From NCBI GenBank assembly GCA_964017185.1, contig OZ024876.1, positions 15,884,226 to 15,948,225 of the forward strand: 64,000 nt of DNA, in the 5' to 3' direction. Of this stretch, positions 39,780 through 50,171 are shown one piece after another; within the stretch, counting starts at the first letter, position 1, and every line of letters starts with the position of its first letter. Origin of the DNA: Rugalucina vietnamica (taxonomy: Eukaryota > Mollusca > Bivalvia > Lucinida > Lucinidae). The notes beneath the pieces were generated by a model. The model worked only from the letters and a program-made list of their open reading frames with translations, was not told where the DNA came from and did no database searches. Position numbers and translations under genes: made by a program.

Positions 39780-41118
39780 CTATGTGGTGGCTCCAGAACT
39801 CTTTGGACCATAAATGGTTTTCAGTGCATCATGAAATTTCTTCATGTCCTTTCTATCCGCAAAAGACTGAATTTCTTCTGTTTTCTTCCTCAGCCAGGAA
39901 TCTTGCATGTCCCTAAGCTTGGTCTGGACTGTCTTACAAATGTTGCTGTAGGCTGCTTTCTTTGATACTGAGCTAGTATCATCTTGATGTGCCTTGTGCA
40001 ATCGGTGCTTTTCTTCAAGAAGCCTCTGAATTTCGTCATCATTCTCATCAAACCAGTCTTGATGTTTGCGAGATGGATGGCCTAAGGTGCTTGCAGCTGA
40101 AGAAAGAACTGTTTTATGGAAAACTGTCCAGTTTTCTTCGGGGTCCTCTGAACTGAGATTCATTGCATCCAGTTGGTTGCAAATGTCTGTTAAGAAATCT
40201 TGTCTCATGCTGTCTTTATTCAGCTTTGAGACATCCAGTCTCTTAGGAGCTTTCTTGCCTTGAGGTCGCCTCGCAGGCTGTATTCTTAGGTTGAGTTTGC
40301 TGACAACCAGTCTATAATCTGTCCAGCAGTCTGCACCACACATAGTCTTTGTCACTTTAACATCCTGCCTGTCTGTTCTCCGCACTATGGCATAGTCTAT
40401 GAGATGCCAGTGTTTGGAACGGGGATGCATCCAGGATGTTTTGTTCCTATTAGGTAGACGGAAGACTGTGTTGGTGATTAGAAGGTCATGTTCAGCACAC
40501 TTCCTGAGAAGCAAGAGACCATTGCTGTTGCACTTTCCAACCCCTTCTGGACCTATAACTCCTTCCCAGGTCTGGTGGTCTGTACCCACTCTGGCATTAA
40601 AGTCGCCAAGAAGGATAAGCTTGTCTGTGCGGGGTGTTGCAGAAATAACATTGTCTAGGTCATCATAGAACTTGTCCTTGACCTCATCTGGATTGGTCAT
40701 TGTGGGTGCATAAGCACTGACAATAGTTGCATGTTTATTGCCTGACAGAGGAAGTCTCAATGTCATTAGACGGTCATTAATGCCTTTTGGCAATCCTGAC
40801 AGCTTACCAACAAGTTCTGTTTTGATGGCAAAGCCAACTCCTGCTTCACGCCTCTCTTCACTTTTGCGTCCACTCCAGAAGAAGGTGTATCCAGCACCAA
40901 CTTCTTTGATCTCCCCAACATCTGCGAACCGAGTCTCACTCAATGCAGCTATCTGTATATCATACCTCCCAAGTTCTCTGCCCACAAGGGCCGTTCTACG
41001 CTGTGGTCTATCTGACCCAGCATTGTCCATTAAAGTACGCACATTCCATGCGCCAATCCGTAAGGGAATTACTCTAGCTTTTTTCTTTGTATTTCGACCG
41101 CTTAAGGGGATCCCCGCT
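39780..41118 (-). pseudogene. Non-LTR endonuclease domain and linker (copy 1)
   Basis: The frame is open upstream of the first Met at 41042 and reads IPLRIGAWNVRTLMDNAGSD. This is the usual start of APE-like endonucleases (the Asn of WNVRTL is a catalytic residue). It continues with LSETRFADVGE, GVGFAIK, SAYAPT and LILLGDFNARVG. The expected DHRLV box reads DYRLV here, a missense change at a catalytic His compared with copy 2. A premature TAG ends the frame at 39780. Confidence 0.85.
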
Positions 41119-41640
41119 GATCGCGGTTAACCAGCCAGGGGGTTTGAAGCAGGCAATTGTTTAGGGCACCTTTTCTAGCCCCTTCCCCATGCTACGGGGG
41201 TGAGCAGTGCGGTCCTAAATAGGTCTGCTCAGTCGCTCAGCCGACTGCCGAATTCTGCTTACTGCTTCTCCTCACAGAAAGTGACCATTAGAACTGAGCC
41301 GCCTGTGTGCAGGTCTGCAACTACAGCTCCCAGTGTGTACTACACCTGCTGCTTCGCCACTCGCCCATCGCCACAGGACTTTGTAGCTATGTGGGTGCAA
41401 GTGTAATGAAATTGTTGTGTATGCAAGTGCTTGAGTGTTGAGAAATAAGATGACATGCGCTATGAAATTGGATTATAGTGAGGAAGAGGTGCGCAACGTC
41501 AACCTCACTCTCTAGTCCTCGCCCAGCTGCGCCCAGAGGCAAGACACAGGTCAAGACGTCTGGAGTTGGGTTTGGATGCAGTGGATGACCGTAACATCTT
41601 TAGTGCCTTGTCACGCTCTGCATGTTCCACAACATGTTGC
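41119..41640 (-). other. Probable 5' region of the non-LTR element
   Basis: The sequence is more GC-rich than its surroundings and lies directly upstream of the endonuclease frame, but copy 2 is truncated before this point so the 5' boundary cannot be set by comparison. I looked for an HDV-like ribozyme fold and could not establish one. Confidence 0.4.
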
Positions 41641-41682
41641 TGTATCGCTTTCGGAACCGTTGAATCAGGTGATTTAGACTGA

Positions 41683-41964
41683 ATATAGACTGATATTCAG
41701 TCTCTACTTCTGTTTATAATTCTATTTTCACAATACCTTACAGCATCTATGTATGCCTTTCTGATAGCTTCTGAATTAAGGAGAGAAAAGTTCATTAGAG
41801 TAAGAAAAATAAAGATTAGAAAAAAAATATTTGATTAAAACTTGAAATAAGAAGGAGACTTGTACAAGTCTAATTCTGAAGCTGTGAGAAAGGCATACAT
41901 AGATGCTGTAAGTTAATGTGAAGATAAACTTATATACAGAGTTAGAGACTGAATATCAGTCTGT
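41683..41964. mobile_element. Inverted-repeat element (arms of about 95 bp)
   Basis: AGACTGATATTCAGTCTCTA, TTACAGCATCTATGTATGCC and GCTTCTGAATTA in the left arm are mirrored by TAATTCTGAAGCTGTGAGAA, GGCATACATAGATGCTGTAA and TAGAGACTGAATATCAGTCT in the right arm. Non-coding. Confidence 0.75.
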
Positions 41965-42109
41965 CTAAGCCATAGGCAGATAACTAAGACAAGCACGCAT
42001 TGAATATCGACGCTGGAGTATTAAGAGTAGTGTTCACTTTCATTGCAGCGCTCAGTTTTCGTTTGTCATTACCCTTTTCCCTGGTACTATGAGTTACGAG
42101 ACTCTTTAA

Positions 42110-42375
42110 GTGTAAGTTCACCAAAAACGGGCATTTTGGAAATGAGCCGCCGCATGGGAAAATCAACAAAATGCTTGGACGAAAACAAAGGCGCAGATCA
42201 GCTTCGCGGTAACCGCGAAGCTGATCAGCGCCTTTGTTTTCGCTACACGGATAGTACAATTCCTCTTTTTTCCGAAATTTCCAGCCTCTAACCATCTTCT
42301 GTGACTGTACAGGCTGGTTTGTGTCGGACCTGGTCAGAACCCAAATTGTTGGTTTTCTCACGCACAGGCTCAAAT
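42110..42375. mobile_element. Hairpin element family B, copy 2
   Basis: Central hairpin CAAAGGCGCAGATCAGCTTC against its complement at 42187-42238, followed by CACGGATAGTACAATTCC, TGTGACTGTACAGGCTGG and GGTTTTCTCACGCACAGGCT. The left terminal repeat is poorly conserved. Confidence 0.7.
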
Positions 42376-42387
42376 GTTATCTTCATG

Positions 42388-42765
42388 GTCACTTAAAAAA
42401 GGATCTTGATTGCACCAGGGCTTATCAGGAGACATATACTGATGAATTGTCTGTAGTTAATGCTGAACGCATATCATGTTACGGTTGCTGTTTGTGTCAA
42501 TGAGGTCAAACTCATTACAAACTTCCTACGATGTATTGGTTACCTGAGCTTCACAAAAGACCATAATATAAAACTAGATTTATTGCAAATTCTAGTCCTT
42601 GTACTACTACGGAACTTTCTAAAATATTTCAAAACTTACTGTCTTACTGCTATCAAATTTCACCATAAATACTGTGATTGTTTTGGTGAATTAAAAATTC
42701 TGGCGAGGTGCTCAGTAAATTGAAGTGTAGAGGGTTCCGTTCGACGAGCTTATCCGCATATGCTT
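42388..42765 (+). mobile_element. Penelope-like element, internal fragment
   Basis: Translated pieces match the region before the RT core: TRAYQETYTDELSVVNA, then YWL.ELHKRP-like and LVLLRNF-like remnants out of frame. DNA text follows through GAAGTGTAGAGGGTTCCG. It carries frameshifts and breaks off after CTTATCCGCATATG, just before the first catalytic motif. Confidence 0.75.
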
Positions 42766-43150
42766 TTTGCTCATTTATGTTTGATCCGTCTAAGGTTCAA
42801 GTCGGACTGCATAGTACATGTCGACGACAAAAATGCAATATGTGTTTACGGATATGATTCAAATGTCAGATGAAATGATATCATTTGGTTTTGTTTCTAA
42901 GACTTGTAGTATGTGCCGTCAATAACTTTGCAGAAATGTCGTTTCTGTAGTTTTGAGGTGCAGACGATTAAGGATTGCACATTTATCAATAGTATTTGCA
43001 TAATTCTGATGTCTTAATACAAGTTATCAATAACCGTGCTTATAAGATTGCTTTTGTGATTGATTACATAAACGTTTTGTTGCAATTTTCACAAATTTGT
43101 TCCATCGTATAGCAAGTCACAAACTAAAATGGGTTTGCCATTATGCTATT
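42766..43150. other. Intergenic, nothing recognised
   Basis: No gene or shared repeat was recognised. Confidence 0.4.
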
Positions 43151-43154
43151 AGAT

Positions 43155-43356
43155 GAATTGAGCCAAGACGCGAGAGAACCGGTCCTCGTGGTTTCCGACC
43201 AGGTCCGACACAAACCGGCCTGTACAGTCATAGCTTGAAAATTTAGATATACATGTACGTAGAGGAGGGATTGTACTATCCATGTAGCGAAAACAAAGGC
43301 ACTGATCAGCTGTGCAGTAACTGCACAGCTGACCTGCGCCTTTGTTTTCGCGTGGG
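43155..43356. mobile_element. Hairpin element family B, copy 3 (inverted)
   Basis: It starts TTGAGCCAAGACGCGAGAGA and carries ACCAGGTCCGACACAAACCG and GGCCTGTACAGTCATAGC. The hairpin is GATCAGCTGTGCAGTAACTG against GCACAGCTGACC. The loop arm has drifted on both sides together (CTTCGCAG to CTGTGCAG), so self-complementarity is kept. Confidence 0.7.
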
Positions 43357-43593
43357 CAAAAATCTTTGTTTTTTCATGATGCTGCTCATATCATGCACTA
43401 AGACTCCCTCAACATGACAGTCACTGAGATAAATAACAAATCATCATAGCAGGAGTAAGACCATTTGCTCAGAGGTCTGGTTTTATCAGTGAAGATACAT
43501 AAAAAAAAATCCCGGTTGGATCGTTTAACTCTTTGAGACTACAAAACTCCATGGTAGTTTGAGATTGAAATGACCAATGTGAATAAAACCTAA

Positions 43594-45246
43594 AAGCCCG
43601 CTCAGACCACAACGTATTAGCCAACGTATGAGCAGCGTATGAAAAAACACCCAGTACGTTATTGTACGTCCCAGTACGTTATTGTACGTTGTCATACGCT
43701 GTTCATTCTATGCTAAAAATCCGGAAAATGCTTTCTCTGAACGTATGTAAAGCGTATGCTTAGCGCACGGAACGTATGTCTAACGTATGAGTAGCTTATT
43801 CATAACGTATCCCTGGCGTATCATGACTTATAACAGCGTATAACAAGTGCGCCCAGCGTTAGCATAGCGTCCGTGACTTATTAGGAGCGTATGAACAACG
43901 TACGTCTGACGTATTCCAAACGTATGCATAGCGTGCTTCTAACGAACTTGACGTTCTTCAAAAAAGGGAGTCAAACATATATCCAGTAAAAATGGAAATA
44001 AATAAATAAATAAATAAGTGATTCTTCGGGTGCATTTTGTGGATTTCTTATATCGTTTCTCAGAAGAATCATTTCCTAATTAGGTAGAACTGAGTTTATG
44101 GGTCACTTAACAAAAGTGACAAAATCATTGATAATGACAAATAATTGACTGGAGCTGAAACCTTGCGTGATATAACTCATAAACTATACTTAATTGTGCA
44201 ATAGTTCATCGTATTCGATACATGCATTTTAGTGACTAAGCTTCCATGCACACCAAAATCGAAACAAACAAATTGTCACTGCTTGTATTCTTGTCTTACT
44301 TGAGTAGACCTAGTAGAAACATATATTATGATGCCAGGGTAACGTTTTTAAGATTCGCGTCTGTTTCTGTTTCAATCTTAACACTTCTCACAGCTAAGGA
44401 AGTCTCCCATAACAATTTCTCAACAACTTTTCATTTCTACAAAATGTAATCATTCGATATACACGTACTGAAACCAGCATATTGTGGAATCTACCTGCTT
44501 AAATTTTCAGCTACCTTTTTGATATTCGGAAGTGACTTTAATATTCAACAAATCTTTCATACTTTATATGTCGATAATTTTATAAAGGGTCATCGAATAT
44601 GAGCCTTGAAGGCATCCAGTTCTTACAAAAAATATTCTCTGGACGATAATACAACAGTGAATACAATTTAATGTGCAATTTGTTGTTGGCCGAGTATATT
44701 ATTTTGATGCTTCCATGTGGCTATTTAATCATGAACACAGTCCCTATTCCTTCCATTTTTATACATAAAATCCCGAACGCTGCCCAATGCGATACGCGTA
44801 CATACGCTGAGTACGTTCTTCGCACGTTTAACATACGCTGCGTACGTTCCGAGCACGCAGCTCGTACGTTGGTAATGAATGCGTTATGCATACGCGTCTC
44901 ATACGCTTTAAACAAAAATCCAGGTGAGCTTTGGCGTACGACAACGTATGCGAACGTATGAGTAACTTACAGGTAACGTTCATGAACTTATGCATAACGT
45001 ATTCGTTGCGTATGCCTAACTTATGAGTAATGTATTATCAGTACGTCGGCATACGTTGGAAATTTTGTGCATGCACAAAATTTCTGGGCGTACACGACGT
45101 ACGACAACGTATGCCAGCGTTTTGTAGCGTACCCCTAACTTATGCAAAACTTATGCCGAACGTATGCAACGTACACCAACGTATGGACAAAATATCTCAT
45201 ACGTCGGCATACGTTGGCGCTATACGCTGTGGTGTGAGCACCTCTT
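43594..45246. mobile_element. Harbinger-like TIR element with CGTATG/CATACG arrays
   Basis: The ends AAGCCCGCTCAGACCACAAC and, inverted, AAGAGGTGCTCACACCACAG share GCTCA.ACCACA and are flanked by TAA on both sides. Dense arrays of AACGTATG and CATACG variants fill 43605-43960 and 44795-45235. The 0.8 kb core has no transposase. The 3-base T-A-A flank suggests PIF/Harbinger-type integration. Confidence 0.65.
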
Positions 45247-45249
45247 TAA

Positions 45250-45574
45250 CGCCTCCAAGAAAGACGACCGAGATATCGAACGTGAATTTGTCAGGATACA
45301 TGTACATAAATACCGATTTTCCTTCTTATTTTAAATCAAAGGCAGGTAGTTTCCAAATTCTGAATTTTTGACCTGCAATTTCTGGAGACTGTATTTTGCA
45401 GACATTTCTTTTTGAATTATTGTCACCGGCAACAACTTATATTCGAAAACACTGATTTTATCATTTATAGGGAAGTAACCAAAAGTTTATTCATTTATTT
45501 ATTGTGAAAGGGCAAATTACTGTGATTTATGTGCATTTGATGCAGCTTATAATCAAATTACAACGCAATTTTTC
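45250..45574. other. Intergenic, nothing recognised
   Basis: No gene or shared repeat was recognised. Confidence 0.4.
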
Positions 45575-45808
45575 GAAGTTTTGTGCTGTTTGAACCTTAT
45601 GTATATGTACGTTTTCATATTTTTATTTAAGTTCGGGTGACGTGGAGTGGTCGTCTATTGGGAAAAAGCTGCTCACTCGGCTTACGATATGTTTTCTAAG
45701 TATAAGTATCTAATTGTCAATTTAGTTTTTCCCACCTCGAATTTTGGAGTTAAAATTTCTTTCTGGTTGCGCCTTTTCCTGATCATTGCCTACTTGTACT
45801 TTTTCCCT
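45575..45808 (+). mobile_element. Penelope-like 3'-tail fragment
   Basis: TTTTGTGCTGTTTGAACCTT, GGGAAAAAGCTGCTCACTCG and CCTTTTCCTGATCATTGCCT followed by ACTTGTAC give the last 230 or so bases of the element. The structured RNA domain is not included. Confidence 0.75.
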
Positions 45809-45884
45809 TTATTTCATTGCAGCGCCAAGTGTTCATCTTAAAAGAATGGGATGAAAAACTGCCAAATACTTGGGGGAGGTGGGG

Positions 45885-46065
45885 GTACATTTTAACTTCC
45901 GGTTCTCAGAAAGCTCCCCAGCTCCAAAAATGGATTTCCTCAGCTCTCTGCTTCCTGTGTTCTATATTCCCAAACGTTTATGCTTACTCCCCAGATCCCT
46001 GAAAATAAATGATCCATCTTCCCATCTTCCCAAACCCCACATAGTGTCTCAAGGGTGAGGGAGCA
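45885..46065. repeat. C-rich repeat family E, copy 2
   Basis: CCTCAGCTCTCTGCTTCC, TTATGCTTACTCCCCAGATC and AAATAAATGATCCATCTTCC follow the same order as at 26570-26660. Confidence 0.55.
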
Positions 46066-46115
46066 ATCATAAACTGAATAGCTTTAAAAACGCATAAGTT
46101 AAAATTCAACTGTTA

Positions 46116-47018
46116 GGCTGCGTTCACATAGAAATATACGGTATACGCTATACGCTATTCGCTATACGCTATTCGGTATTCGCTATACGCTATACGGGCA
46201 CGGCGGTTCACATAGAAGTAGCACGTGCTTTCGATGTGCTCTTTTCGTGAGTATGAATAAAAGTTACGAATTCGGTATTTTGAAAACATTTGTGCTTTTA
46301 CTAGCCGAGGAGGAGGAGGAGGCGACAAAACCTAAGTAAAGCAGACGCATATTGGTTCGACAGCACTTTGAAATGCGGCCTGTGTTGGTCGAAATTAACA
46401 CAACATTTCAGAATCTCACGAATTATTTCAGCCATCCACTATCATTGAAAACGTGGAAACTTTCTGATCTGCACGTCATTATTTATCACCAATACTAGTA
46501 AATTGTATCCGTTCTGACGTTATTCATACATTAAAACCCATACAGATTTGACCTGTGACCTAGACGACATTGTCCTTTCAAATGACACACCCGGATCCCA
46601 TCAACTTTGGTGAAGATAGGCACCTATCTGGGAGGAGTATGGGGACAAACAAGCAAGCAAACAAACAAACAAACGTTACTTGAATGAGAGTATTGTGAGA
46701 GGTTATTTAAGTTATTTAAGTTGTTTTACATATTCATGAGAATTCAAATATATGACTTTATTGTGTAAAACGCTCTATAACTTGTGTAAATAAAAAATGA
46801 GACCAGGAAAACCACTATACGCTATTCGAAAATCAAACATGTTCGATTCCCACTATACTATACTATACGCACCTATACGCGCCTATCCGAACTTTTCGAA
46901 TAGTGTCCTCCTATGTGACTCGGTATAAGGAAATCATAATGTTTGATTTCAACTATTCGCGTGCCCTCAAAAACGTACACCGTATACCCGAATAGTCTAC
47001 TCCTATGTGACCGCAGCC
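46116..47018. mobile_element. Harbinger-like TIR element with TATACGCTATTCG arrays
   Basis: The ends GGCTGCGTTCACATAG and, inverted, GGCTGCGGTCACATAG are flanked by a TTA duplication (46113-46115 and 47019-47021), typical of PIF/Harbinger elements. Subterminal arrays of ATACGCTATTCG-like motifs lie at 46137-46196 and 46815-47000. The core includes another repeat (46545-46680, ending in AAAC repeats). No transposase. Confidence 0.75.
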
Positions 47019-47061
47019 TTATGCATATTATTTATTGTGGTTCGATTTAAGTGCATTTTTA

Positions 47062-47175
47062 AATTCAGTTTTACGTCCCTTTAAAGATTATTTCAGCTCA
47101 TATGAGACGGGCCAATCAGTAGGTTGGGCGAAAACGGGAGAACCCCGAGAAAAACCACCTGACACACCCGCAATC
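47062..47175 (-). mobile_element. tRNA-derived SINE, 3' part only
   Basis: On the minus strand GGTGTGTCAGGTGGTTTTTC, CCTACTGATTGGCCCGTCTC and AATCTTTAAAGGGACGTAAA are the body and tail of the SINE; the head is missing. Confidence 0.7.
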
Positions 47176-48162
47176 AATGCATTTTGCCACAAATTAATAT
47201 TGTTATGTCCAGAAAGTAAATTTCGAATCAAAATAATGAGGAATCTGAGAAAAACAGTCTATTAAATACCATTACCCTAGATTCCAAAGTTTCAAGTATC
47301 AGTGAGAATAACTATAATTTGCCCTTTTGCATAAAGTACATCGCCATCTCATTTAAAACACAAGGTTTGCCATTTGCACTGATTGTCTTGCACTGATGCT
47401 AGCTTGTTTGAATGGGCATGGTAAAATAATGTAATCGACATGATTTAGCGTCTTGACGTCGAGTTTCTAGCGATATTAGCGTCTCTACGTTGAAGTTTGT
47501 ATGATCATATAGGTGTCGATATTTCACTGACCAAAAAGCCTGACAGGGTCCCTGATGCGCCGTATAGTTGATAGATGGCACATATGACGTCACGTGACGT
47601 CAGATATACGTCATCAAGTTTGTAAAACTCCAATTATGCTGGATAAATCATTTTCGAATTTTTTTTATATGGATTACTACAAGCTCCATGTGGAATGCTA
47701 TTTTTTTTTCTATTCATTAACTCGAAAAGACTACAAATGGCAAAAAGTGTAGAATAACTTTTTTTTTTTTTATTTCTGGAGGTGGCCAGTGCCTTTAAAA
47801 TGCCGTTTCATGTTAAAACATAAGCAAAGTACACTTACAGGCCCCCTTACAGACCCATCTGTTGGTGTAAAAATATTATTTTTCCTTCTTTGTATTGTTA
47901 AAGCTCTTCAGTGTACATTAAAAAAATAAATAAATAAAAAAAATAAAATAAAATAAAATAGAGATATTTTAAGAGCAGTGAACATATCAATGAGAAAAGG
48001 GACTGGCCATACCATGTTTTCGGCTACTTAAACCTTGTAAATGACCCTTTAGATTTGACAACATGGAGCCAAAGAGAATTACTGTGAGTTTGCACGTTTC
48101 AACAGGGCAGCCTATTTTACAATTATTTGCACAATATGAGCAGAGCGTCGCGGCAAAGGTGC
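47176..48162. other. Intergenic, no gene recognised
   Basis: No coding region was recognised. It includes short A/T runs and an AAATA-type simple repeat near 47925-47965. Confidence 0.4.
47585..47602. promoter_or_regulatory. Double CRE / E-box palindrome
   Basis: TGACGTCACGTGACGTCA is a perfect 18-base palindrome. It combines two CREB-type TGACGTCA sites with a central CACGTG E-box. No adjacent gene is recognised. Confidence 0.4.
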
Positions 48163-48243
48163 TGTATGTTGAATCGCCTGAATTTTCATCTTGATCAGAA
48201 GGGACTTATCCCCGAAAGTCAATGTGGATTGAGAAAGGACAGA
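48163..48243 (+). mobile_element. Non-LTR element fragment fused to a half hairpin element
   Basis: The plus strand encodes LNRLNFHLDQKGLIPESQCG and the next few residues of the RT, matching copies 1 and 2. At 48244 it changes abruptly into the right half of hairpin element B. Confidence 0.75.
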
Positions 48244-48415
48244 GGTAACCGCGAAGCTGATCAGCGCCTTTGTTTTCGCTACTCGGATAGTACAATTCCT
48301 CTTCTTCTTAAATCCGAAATTTCAAGCTTCTAGCTTGCTTCTGTGACTGTGAAGCCTGATTTGTGTCGGACCTGTTCGGAAACCACATTGTTGGTTTTCC
48401 CACGAGACGGCTCAA
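48244..48415. mobile_element. Hairpin element family B, half copy
   Basis: It begins at the loop of the hairpin (AACCGCGAAGCTGATCAGCG) and runs to the terminus GGTTTTCCCACGAGACGGCT. The left half is absent and replaced by the non-LTR fragment. Confidence 0.75.
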
Positions 48416-49310
48416 TAACGAAATTACTGGAGCAAATATGGTTCAAAAAGTAGCTTAGAAATAGGAGTAGGTGGTCTACGGAGTACCACATTTGTTTCTA
48501 TATACCAAAATGTTCGTCTTGGTCTGTAGTTTTGAAATCCAGCGTTTGCCACCTTGGCAAACCTTGCATAACTCCAGTATTCAAGATGGCGTCCAAGATG
48601 GCTGCCGTTTCCTAAAACCAACCCCTACTCCAAAAATGCATAATATTTTTTCATGTGTTTGCATTGTAATGGAATTTTAATGCCCATTTCATGTAAGAAT
48701 GATATATTTGTATATTTCAAGTAAAAAACCTGACAATTTAGGTAATACAGTTGTAAAAATCATGTTTAAATTTACAAATGCACGTGCCCAAGGTTTTTCA
48801 CCTAGGAATGTTTGTTTAATGGCCCATTATTTATGATCAGACAGTTATGGCTGCTTTTTTACTTCTTTTCTATCAAATATAATATCTGTAAAGATTTTAG
48901 AGAAACAAAAATTGTTTCTATGTATAAGCTTCATGCTTAAAAACAGGTTTTGGACAGCCAACCCAACACGACAAAAACAACAAAAAGTACATATTTTCTT
49001 ATGCTCTTCAATCTTATTTGTTTTTTATTCTATATACCATAGTGTTTGTCTCAGTCTTACTTTGCAGCATAAAATCCAGTGTTTGCCACCTCAGCAAAGC
49101 ACAGGATAGCTCGAGTATTGAAGATGGCATCCAAGAAGGCCGTCAAAATATAGAATTTTGAAAAAATGAGCCAAATATGTCCCTTGACTTTCATTAAGTA
49201 ATAAAAAGCTAAAATCAAGTTGTAAAACACTTAGAACATTTTTTAATGTTATCTTCATGTGTGTTTTTCCTTGATAAAACAAAATTATTTAGACACCATA
49301 ACCTTTTTAT

Positions 49311-50164
49311 AACACTATTGTTGGAGTTCAAACCAATCTCTGTGTTAGCTATATTCAATTTGTGTTATAACGAGAGTAAAGTATATAAACATATACCAAA
49401 GGTAGTATGAAATGACCATTTGGAGTCCAGCTATGATCATTGCTATATCCAAAACCATGTTTCTTGAACTGAGTTACAGGAAGGTCCAAATGTATTTATT
49501 CTAGAAATGAGTGGAATTTTCTTGCCCGGCAAGAAGAAGTACAACAAAGAAAACTTGTTTTCTTGTACATCATGAGTTCCCCAATCTTATAACAAATGTA
49601 ATTCACAAATTCTGGTTTGGCAATTAATATAACTTTGGTGCAGTTTTAAGCTTACAATTAATACAACCTTGGTGCAGACATGGATATACGATATGGCACT
49701 ATATAAAACAAAATAATACCAAACCATGTTTTGTTTCCACACTATAATCATATGTAGGTTCTAATTCCTCATTAAATGATTATGCTTTGAGTATTTATGT
49801 ACAAGGTTTATGCAAACTGTGGTGCCATAAGAACTGTAAATTCACTTATCAGAGCATTAAAGCAAAACCAGTAGAGACGTAAAGTCAAACATAAGAAATG
49901 ATTAGACTAAGCCTAGAAGTACCATATCATCTACAAAGTATTTTGATTGGAAGAATAATTGCTTATTTGTGGCGAGATTTGTGACCTGTTAGAAATGAAA
50001 GTAAAGTAAGTGGAAGCTGGTCGATGTTAGCATGCGCAATCGGTGATTGTAACATTGATGTATTTATAAGAGTTGTTGAAGCAACGGAGAAAGGCAATGA
50101 CTTCAAAGTGCCATACATACATGTACTAATGGACATTCCAAATGGTGACTTAGTTGCTGCTGGA
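49311..50164. other. FB3 core, nothing recognised
   Basis: AT-rich, with no gene or shared repeat recognised. Confidence 0.35.
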
Positions 50165-50171
50165 GCAATAT

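Larger units (their letters stand above)
37081..41118 (-). mobile_element. APE-type non-LTR retrotransposon, copy 1 (RTE-like), disrupted
   Basis: The minus-strand element contains an apurinic-type endonuclease, a reverse transcriptase and a C-terminal C2H2-type finger. Its 3' end (plus-strand ATGATAGTTCGTCTCTCAC) coincides with that of copy 2. It is interrupted by a Penelope-like 3' tail at 38210-38938, has a TAG inside the reading frame at about 39780 and a frameshift near 39340. Apart from these lesions it is almost identical to copy 2, so both are young. Exact clade within RTE-like families is not certain. Confidence 0.85.

Noticed and set aside
42043-42291. Open frame reading ENKGADQLRG...FRYTDSTIPL, also at 28507 and 48127
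   Set aside because: It is the translation of hairpin element B and occurs wherever the element lies; frames on both strands of the palindrome are equally open.
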